Assembly: GCA_951217055.1 (NCBI GenBank)
Contig: OX578276.1
Coordinates: forward strand, 112,561,313-112,625,312
Source: Gerris lacustris
Taxonomy: Eukaryota; Arthropoda; Insecta; Hemiptera; Gerridae
Length of the DNA stretch: 64,000 nucleotides
Direction: 5' to 3'
Shown here: positions 44,001 through 53,000 of the stretch, piece after piece
Layout of the letters: every line of letters begins with the position of its first letter
How positions within the stretch are numbered: position 1 is the stretch's first letter
Notes under the pieces: generated by a model
Database searches by the model: none
Told to the model about the DNA's origin: nothing
The model's input: the letters and a program-made list of their open reading frames with translations, nothing else
Position numbers and translations under genes: made by a program

Positions 44001-47000
44001 ACCAAAGGATAACCCTTTTTTTAACTAATATTCACAAGTAACATTCTAGTTTTTTTTGTTTTTTTTTTTTCAATTGTGCCCTTGTTTTATCATTCTTATC
44101 AAGTTGTTTATTTTTCAGAGGACAATTGGAAACCAACATCATATTATTTAAAATTCGATGATACTAATCCTAAAAGACCTCTACTTAAAAGTTCAATTAA
44201 AGATTTAGCTTATATTACTGTGTGGCAAGGCCAGAAATTATCAAGAATGCAACTTAATGGAGAGGACAAGTAAATTATTATATTATTTTTTAATTAATGT
44301 AGCATATTCATTAATAATTGGTTAATTGGAACGCTATTACTTCAATTTTAATTACTTGAATATAGAATAAAATACTTTTAACTTTTTAATCAACGATATT
44401 TTGGAAGGGAGGTGTTAAGCCTGAAGGTTCAGGTTCTAAGCCTAAAGATGTAGGTGAGCAAACCCAGGGGTTTGGCCACTTTACATATCCACTTGATGAT
44501 CATCAGTTTGAAGCATGTCTTACCTCTCTGGGATTCAAACCATCGCCAGGTATATTGACAATGACCTTGGTTTCAAGCCAGAGATTTGCTAGTAAGCTAA
44601 CCACTCAGCTACACCGAACCCCTAATTTTTATAGCTCAGTCAGTTTCAATCAAATAGCCAAAAAGTAAATAATATTCAACATTCACTGTGTTAATACAAG
44701 ATCCCATTTGAAATATTTACAGGTACTAATCCTAACTGTGGAACATTTCTTTGTGTAAAAAGATTAGAGACCCTTGGATAAACTTAACTTATTCATAACC
44801 CTCCTATCTTTTAATGTTATAAAATTGCTTATTTATTCTAGGAATATAAATAATGAAGTTGGTATGGCTCCACTTATTGAAAGAGTTCAGGTTCTTGAAA
44901 AGAGTGAATTAGCTGACTATGGAAAGAAACGGTTAAGAACAAATTATGATCTTATTGGCACCTCTAAGAAACAAAAATTATTTGATCGCCTCTTAGAGAA
45001 AATGCCACCTATGGTTGAGCCATTGACACCTTCCAAGAAGAATTTGGATTATTCATTAATTCAGGAAATGGTGTCCACTCCGAAAATTGATCTAAAAACT
45101 CCAAGAAAACAATCCCCTACTCCTGGACCACCATCTATTCTTAGGGTTGGTTTACATTTTATAATATTTTTATCTATTATGAAGACAGTAGCCTATTGTT
45201 CACAAGAAGTACATTTTTATTTGTCTAATCTATTATCGATATGTATTATCGAACAATGAAGGTCATTCAATTTAATTCAAATATTAATTAATTTTTTTGT
45301 TTTTTGATCATTTAATATTAGGATTTTGATAATTCAATAATTTAAGATATCTTCTGCTATTATTATTACCTTGTGATACTTCTTAAATTTTCTAAGAATG
45401 CTAAGTTCATTCTTTTTAATTTTTAAATTTGCATGGATAAACTAACTGTGCACTTGTGCATTAAAGCATTGACCTTAAACTTATTAAGGTGGTTAGCAAT
45501 TTACAGTCCATTATTTTTCTTTAACATTTGTCATTTATCATTGATTAGAATGGTTATTTTAATACTCTATAGTAGTAATACTTGATTAGTAGTAATCGTT
45601 TTGAGAGTATTAATTATCAAAATTTCTTTTACTTTCCACTTATTTTGTACATAGTTACATGTAAAGTTATAATCTTTTCGAGGAATACATTTTGTCAATT
45701 GTGACCAAAATTGTATATCTTTAGGGTGTCACAAAAAAAAAATAAATCAAGAGAAAAAAAAATATATATATAAGGACATGGTTAATTTAATCCTGTTAAG
45801 TAATTCTATTTTAATACATTATGCAAATAAACTTGTTTTTTATTTTCATTATCTATTTTGCTTCCGAGCTTACCGAAGGTAACGGAAGCATTGTGTTCAC
45901 TTTTGAGAACGAAAAACTTTTATGCCTCCGATTTTAAAAATTCCAAGACAGAAATCCGTTTCAGACATCAGGGAACATTTTTGGTCTCGTGTCTGTCTGT
46001 CTGTCTGTCGGTCTGTGTCCGCGAATTATGAAACGTGCGACAATAACTTGAGTAAATGTCGACCGATTTTAATGAAATTTGGTAGACGTGTTCATTTTAC
46101 CAATGCCCAGAACGAGTTCGTTGGACAACGTTATCCGTCCAAGCGTTCGCGAGCAACGCTCGTGTAAACGTGAACTTCAAATTTAAATTTGGAATTTTAG
46201 GTCAGGAAATTATTCTAACTTTATCTATTCAATGAGACAAACATTTTTTTCAAATACAATTTTTTAGTAAAACCAACAGCGACACCGCTATGAAGTTTTA
46301 AAGATCGCTAAAACTATTAATAATTTTTACACAATAAACAATATAACAATAATTTCCATGTTAATATAACAATAAAGTGCATGATAGGATGTGAGGAAGC
46401 TATGTGCCACACTAATTGGCAGTCTATTTTATATTGGTTTAATGAATTCTTACAACTCCTTCATAGATATGTTCATTTACATTGATTGCAGTTAAGATCA
46501 GACATAAAAGAAGAAGTTAGTAGCTGTGATGAATCCTCATCCACCACCCCGAGGAAAAAACTCAAATTTTCTCTACCCTCTGCTACAGATGATAAGAAAG
46601 CCTCTCTTTCAATGTAAGTTCCCATTTTTTTTTTTTTTTCAAATAAAATGTAATAAACTTTATCACAGACTAGGGTACATTATTTTGAAACCCATTTTAA
46701 TGTAATTTGTAAAAGATATACATTTTATATTTTTAAAAGATATATATTTCATTGTCCTCAGAAACCCAATGTAATCTTGTTGTTGAGTTTCCCTGGTGCA
46801 AATAATAGGACGAATTTTAACTCATTTGTTTATATTTCCTTTTATAATAATTACTCTACATAACTAGAGCTTCTACTGAGCAATTTTATGTTTAGTACCA
46901 AACTGTTTTTGTGGAAGGATAGTTTTTCTTTATTTGATTATTAAGAATTACAGTTCTTGAACTGGCACTAGAGTTATTTTATTATAAATTATCTTATTTA

Positions 47001-50000
47001 ATGTTCCAAAAATTTTAAACCATAAAATTCTTGTTGTTATTTCACTTATGGTTAAAATTATTTATAATTGATTTTTTTTTTTTTTCTTAGGCAAATGACA
47101 AGGCCTTTACAATTGGGTGATATCTCTGATAGTAATGAATCAGAAATATCAGTGCATGAAGAGGAAAGTATAAACGCCCAAGCTTTAGAAGAGTCAGGCG
47201 CCCAAGATGTTGAAACTAGTCTTATCCAAGAAAAATCAAGCGAAGAAGGTTTCTCTGCCGAAGAAGACCAATCTAGCGATACTTGTTCTAGTGAAAAAGT
47301 ATCTCAAATAAGCTCTGTTGTTTCCCAAGAAGAAGGTTTAGGAAGAGAACAGTCTCTCGAAGACAGATTACAGCAACTCCAGTCTCGTAATCGAAAACTT
47401 AATTCTTTTATAAATGACTCATTTTCTACTTCTCAAAAAAATGTGCAAGCTGGTAGAGATATTTTACTTACTAAAGATGGTGATATTAGTTTCATATCCA
47501 GTCATTCTTCAGAATTATGTGAAGATGCTAATAATAAAAATCCGCCAAATCTTGAATCTATTGCAGAAAACAGAGAATCTCATTCGATAGAAAGTAAATG
47601 GCAGTTAGAAAATAATCCTGTGGCAACTGTATCAGAAGAACATTATGACAATACCAATGATGATTCTTCAACATCTGATTCTATGGATAAGGTTTATACT
47701 TCAGTTGGTGCACCTATAAGAAAGTTATCTACAATTTTTGAAACAGAGGGTGAAAATGAGGAACCTTGTCCTATCATCAGTGACCATATGAATGCAGAAA
47801 CCACACCTAATGAGCAAAAAGATAACTTACAAGGGAACTACCAAGAATCTGATCTCGGAGATGAAAAATTAGATCAAGAGTGTGATTATAATATGCAATT
47901 TGGGCATGAGAATTATTCTAAAGAGTTTGATTCAGAATCTGAAAATAATATTGAAGATTCTAATGAAGACAGTAAAGATGGAGATCAGTTACCCATGCAA
48001 CATAATCAAAAAGAATCTATTAAAGATATTAAAAAATCAAGTGATTCTGATGTTATAAGTCTGAGCACTGATTCTGAAGGTGAAGGAGATAGAAATAAGG
48101 TGATGCCTAGGAGCTCTGCTCCATCTAAAGTTTATTCTGAGACCTTTGATGGCGACGAAAGTTCTAGTAAATTATCGTCCAGCCAGGAAGATGAACACAG
48201 CGAAGCTGATGAATATGACGAGGAGTCAGAGGATTCATTTGAAGAAGAAGAGATAGGAGAAGAAATTGACGATGAAAATGAGCTTAAAAAAGAAAGATCT
48301 GATTCAGATATTGAGGTATTGAGTGATACTGATGAGCAAGAATACACTGAAGAAGAATGTGAACCTGCTCAATCTGAATGTGAAAGTATATCTGATGTAT
48401 CTGAACATGATTATCTCCCTGAACCATCCACAGTTGAAATCAAATCTTTAGAAAAACCTATAGCATCACCAGATGAAGTAAAGGTGAACACAGCAATTAA
48501 TCCTGTAGATCCTTCACTTCTTGAAAAAATTGTTTCATTTAGCAAAACAGTTTCTGCAGAAGAATTAAAAGACTTGGTCAATGTTGTTAAAACTACCAAT
48601 GATGTTAAGAAATGTACTGATAATGATGTTGACACTGTAGTATTGGACTCCCATCATAAACTTCCTGTTACAAGTGATACTAAGCAGATGTTACCGTCAC
48701 ATTCTGATTCTATAATCAGTCCCACCACTCCTTCTTGCAAAGAGATGGGGGAAACCATTATTGATCAAGAGAAAAGTGATCCTCTTGCTAAAAGTGTGCC
48801 TTCTCCTTCTGAAGACTGTGATTCTGAATCTCAAATTTATGAACCACAAGCACCTTCGAAAAGTGGAAGTACATCAATTTATTCTTCAGGAGAATGCAAA
48901 GAACAGGAATGTGATCTAGAGTCAAATGTTAATTTGCCTTTTCAAAATAATAAAGCACATGTGACAGCAGACTTAAAAGAACAGCAGCATGATCTGATAG
49001 AGAAATGTGTATTGCCCGAATCTACTAATAAAAGGGAAATATATTATGATGACATTGAAAAAGAACAGAATATTCTTGAAGCGGTTGAACTTCAGCCAAT
49101 TAATAACCAATCTTTAATCCTTTCTGGTCATTCTTCTCAAAAAGTGTTAGAGAAAGAAAAAGTTACCAAAGGTAACGTATTGAATATGCAACAATCAGAT
49201 GAGATAGAAGTTATCACAGATTCTTCTTTAGAGAGTGAGGGTGAATCTGAAGGTCTTGATACTTCAGATGATAAATCTCAAATGGCAAACTCTGATCTCT
49301 TATCAGAAGATCTTGTCGAAACTGAAGAGATAAAAACTATTGACTGTGTACCTTCACTTGGTGACAGCATCAAAGTTGTCACTACTCCTGAGATTTGTAT
49401 TGAGGGTGAAGGGCACTCACTGATTGAACTTGAAGCAGCTGTTATCCATCAGGAATATGTTAATGAATTCATTTATTCTGATGATAAACCCCTTGAAGAA
49501 AGAAGTGATATTTTGCCCCAAAACAATTTACCAGCCCTGTGTGAAAGAGAGCATAGTACAATTGAATTAGAAGCAAATTCCACTATGAAAAAGGGGGATA
49601 CATCTGAGATAGTGAAACCTTTGAATCAAGAAATATGCCAACTAACTGATTTAGATTCTCAGCAGAACATTTTTCTTTCAAAAGGGAAGGAAATATCTCC
49701 TCTCCAAGAGGTTAAGAAACCAAGTGGTGCAGTAGTCAAAATAATTGATGTTGAGACTGATCAAGAGAAGGCTGATGCTTCAAAGATCATTAAGTTAGTA
49801 CCCTGCAGTATAACTCCTGAGAAATTGAGTGATCACAAAGTAACATCTGTTGAACAGTTTTCTAAATCTTCAGAAGGGCCCAAATCAATTATCATTTCAG
49901 ATACAAATTGTGAACTTAAGATTAATGTTGATGAAAAGAAAACTATTTGTAATGATGATGTGAAAAACGTTTCTGAAGTACACCATGTTTCCAGGTCAGA

Positions 50001-53000
50001 AGACTTAGAAATAGATGCTGATCAAGGTAAATCTTGTGAAAACATTGAGCACAGACCTAATGTGAGCTCCAGCAAAATGTATGCTGAATCTGATCAAAAG
50101 AGTTTAACCTCTGAGTTTCCTCTTGAAAAGGCACCACATTCCATCCTTAACGTTTTTGAAGAACACCATGTTTCTATGTCAGAAGACTTAGCAATTGATA
50201 ATGATCAAGGTAAATCTTGTGAAAACATTGATCACACAGCTATTGTGAGCTCCAGCAAAATGTATGCTGAATCTGTTCAAAAGAGTTTAAGCTCTGAGTT
50301 TCCTCTTGAAAACCCACCTCATTCCATTCTTAAATGTGAATCCTACTCGAAAGACAGTGAAAAGGTATTGTGTCTGTCTTCTGAGTCCGTTGACAAAACT
50401 AATGTTTCTATTCCTCCTGCACCAAGTGGAGGTTTTATACAAGAAGGTGATAATATAGTGGATACACACAACTTACAAGTGAATAACGAGGTTACTTCAA
50501 GTAAAGATTCTAAGTACCTTGTTAAAGAAAAATGTGATACAAAAGAAGTTGACAGGGACAATATATCAACTACCTGTGGTAAAATAGCTGATTCTGAGCT
50601 TGTTCGTGAATTAAGTGGTCAAGATATAACCTTGAATATGCCTAAAGAAATTTTCCATGTAGATAGTAGTAACGAGCACATAATAACTGTGGTTGCTGGA
50701 GACAAATCTTTTTGTATGCCTGACTCACAAAAAGAGTATGAAGAAACTGGTCTAATTAGTGAACTTAAAGAGGGGTCTGAAAGTGATCACTTGAGTTCTT
50801 TTAACACTGCTGTATGTGAACAATCAAGTGGTGATATTGTAGAACCAGAAAATGAAGTATCAGATTTAAATACAGCTATGGTTTTAGATGACGAATCATT
50901 TGCTTTAAACACTCCTATTTCACAGAAAAATACCACTAGAATTTCTGAACATATCAGCAATAAAAAGAATGTTAACATAGCTGTAGATATCAATCAGTCT
51001 GTAAAAGGTAATTGTAGAGATATTGATGTGATTGTTAAATGTGTTGAAACTGTGCAAGAATCAGATGTAAATGTTTCTTTAACCGATACTTCTTTAAAAA
51101 GCATTCAGTCAGAAGTTGTGGTTAATCCACAAGAGTTAGGAACAATAGAAGTTGGGAGGGAGGTGAAGGCTTCTACTAAATCTCGAAAGAAAGTTGAAAT
51201 GGTGGATAAATGTATTATGACGGATAAGAGAAGACATTCTACTCGAAAAAGCAGTATTTGTGATTTGAAGGTTGTTACCAGTGCAAAGAGTTCTGAACAG
51301 CCAAATGTTACCGAAAATTTAGGAAAACAAGAAGCTAAATTGTGTGAAGAGGAGAAACCAAAGCTGGTGGACCGCAGTATGGTCACAGAGAAGAGAGGCA
51401 TTGATTTTACTATTTTGGAATCTGATGTACAAACTACACCTAGAAGATCAAAAAGAAGGTCTTCCTCTCTACAGCCTGATGAAAAAAGGAATGAACTACT
51501 ACAGTTGAATAATGCTTACTCTGGTAGTGTGGATTCCATTTATAACCTTCCTTTTGATAGTAATAGCAAAATGAGTTCTCATAAAAAATTGATTGACCTT
51601 ACACATCCATCAGAAATTGAAACAAAAGACAATATGTCATCATCTTCTCTAAAATCATCTCATGATAAACCAGGAAGAGTTATTAAAAAAGGTGTTAGAA
51701 GAAGTTTGAAACAAGACAATCTAGACCTTAATTCTGAAAAAACAGTGAAAGTGAATGAGACTGAAACTTTGCCAGAGAATGTTAATGTTCCGTTGAAGAC
51801 AAACATTCCTCCTAGTAAAGATAGCTCTAGTTTAACTGACAAGAAGCCAGCCAGGGAAATTAGAAAAGCTGTAAGGAGGAAGAGTTCTGTAACACCTCAA
51901 GAGTCTACCGTATCTCTAGCAGCTATACCTGAAAATAATGAGTTAATAATTGAAGGTGGTAACTCATCACACCATCCCAGTTCTTCACTTCATAGGCGTC
52001 ATAGATCATCTTCTGAACCTGACCTAATGTCCTTGAATGATGACCAAATTGAGAAGAAACTAAAAGAAAAAAATGTTGGAAAATCAAAATATTCTTCTAC
52101 TGAAGATCTTAGTTCTGGGTCTGCAGAAAGTACCCCTAGGAGATCAATGAGAGTGCATAAACGAACAGAATTCTTTAGTAGTCCTTCCTCAGTAGCATCT
52201 GAACCCAGTGATTTAACCAACATAAAAATGAAACTTAGTGGGAAAAGACTGGATTTTGAGGAAGAACAAGATAGCAGTCAAATTTCTATTGATAAACAAA
52301 AACAACAAACTAGGAGGTCTCGGCTCAATCGCAGAAGTAATTTAGAAGACATTGTTGAAGTTTCTGAATCAGATTTAGATAGCACTAACTCAGGCCAAGA
52401 TCATGGGCACAATCTACGCCGAAGACACTCTATGGTACTTTGGGAACAACATTCTAAAACACTGTTACCCATGCAAAAGGCTAGAGCAAGTAGGAGGAGG
52501 ACCCAATCATCTAGCTCTGAACATCAGATGACTGAATCTGATAGTGAGAATTACAGTGATATAGCTATTCACCAGCTTCGAAGTTCTACAAGATCTGATA
52601 TTTCTGAATCAACTATTGGCAGTCAATCTTCTTGTGCTAAAATAAAGACTAAGACTCACAAGCATTCAGATAGTGATGTTCTAGTAACTTCCACCAAATC
52701 TCAAAAACCTCATGCTAGTGAAAATGTCAAACAACATCAACATCGTGGAGAAGCTTCTTGTGAAGAATCTGATTCAGAGGCACCTCCTTACAGTCCTCTT
52801 ACTGTTGAAAATGCATCTCCTCAGCATAAGGTAATTGTCATATCATATTATTACTACCATTCTAGAAATACAATTTGCTGTTTGACTAGTAATGACCTTG
52901 AAAATGTAGTGTAAGTTTTGATGTTAATGAAATAATGATTATTCACATCTATTGGAATTGCAATTATTCACATTTTTAGGATATGTAGAAAAAAACAAGG

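Noticed and set aside
45922..46167. 81-codon frame starting in family-B repeat
   Set aside because: The frame covers the repeat's (TCTG)n tract and core; no conservation of the peptide in other copies.
48132..48347. Minus-strand serine-rich 71-codon frame
   Set aside because: It is the complement of the Glu/Asp/Ser-rich ELYS coding exon, where antisense frames open by composition.
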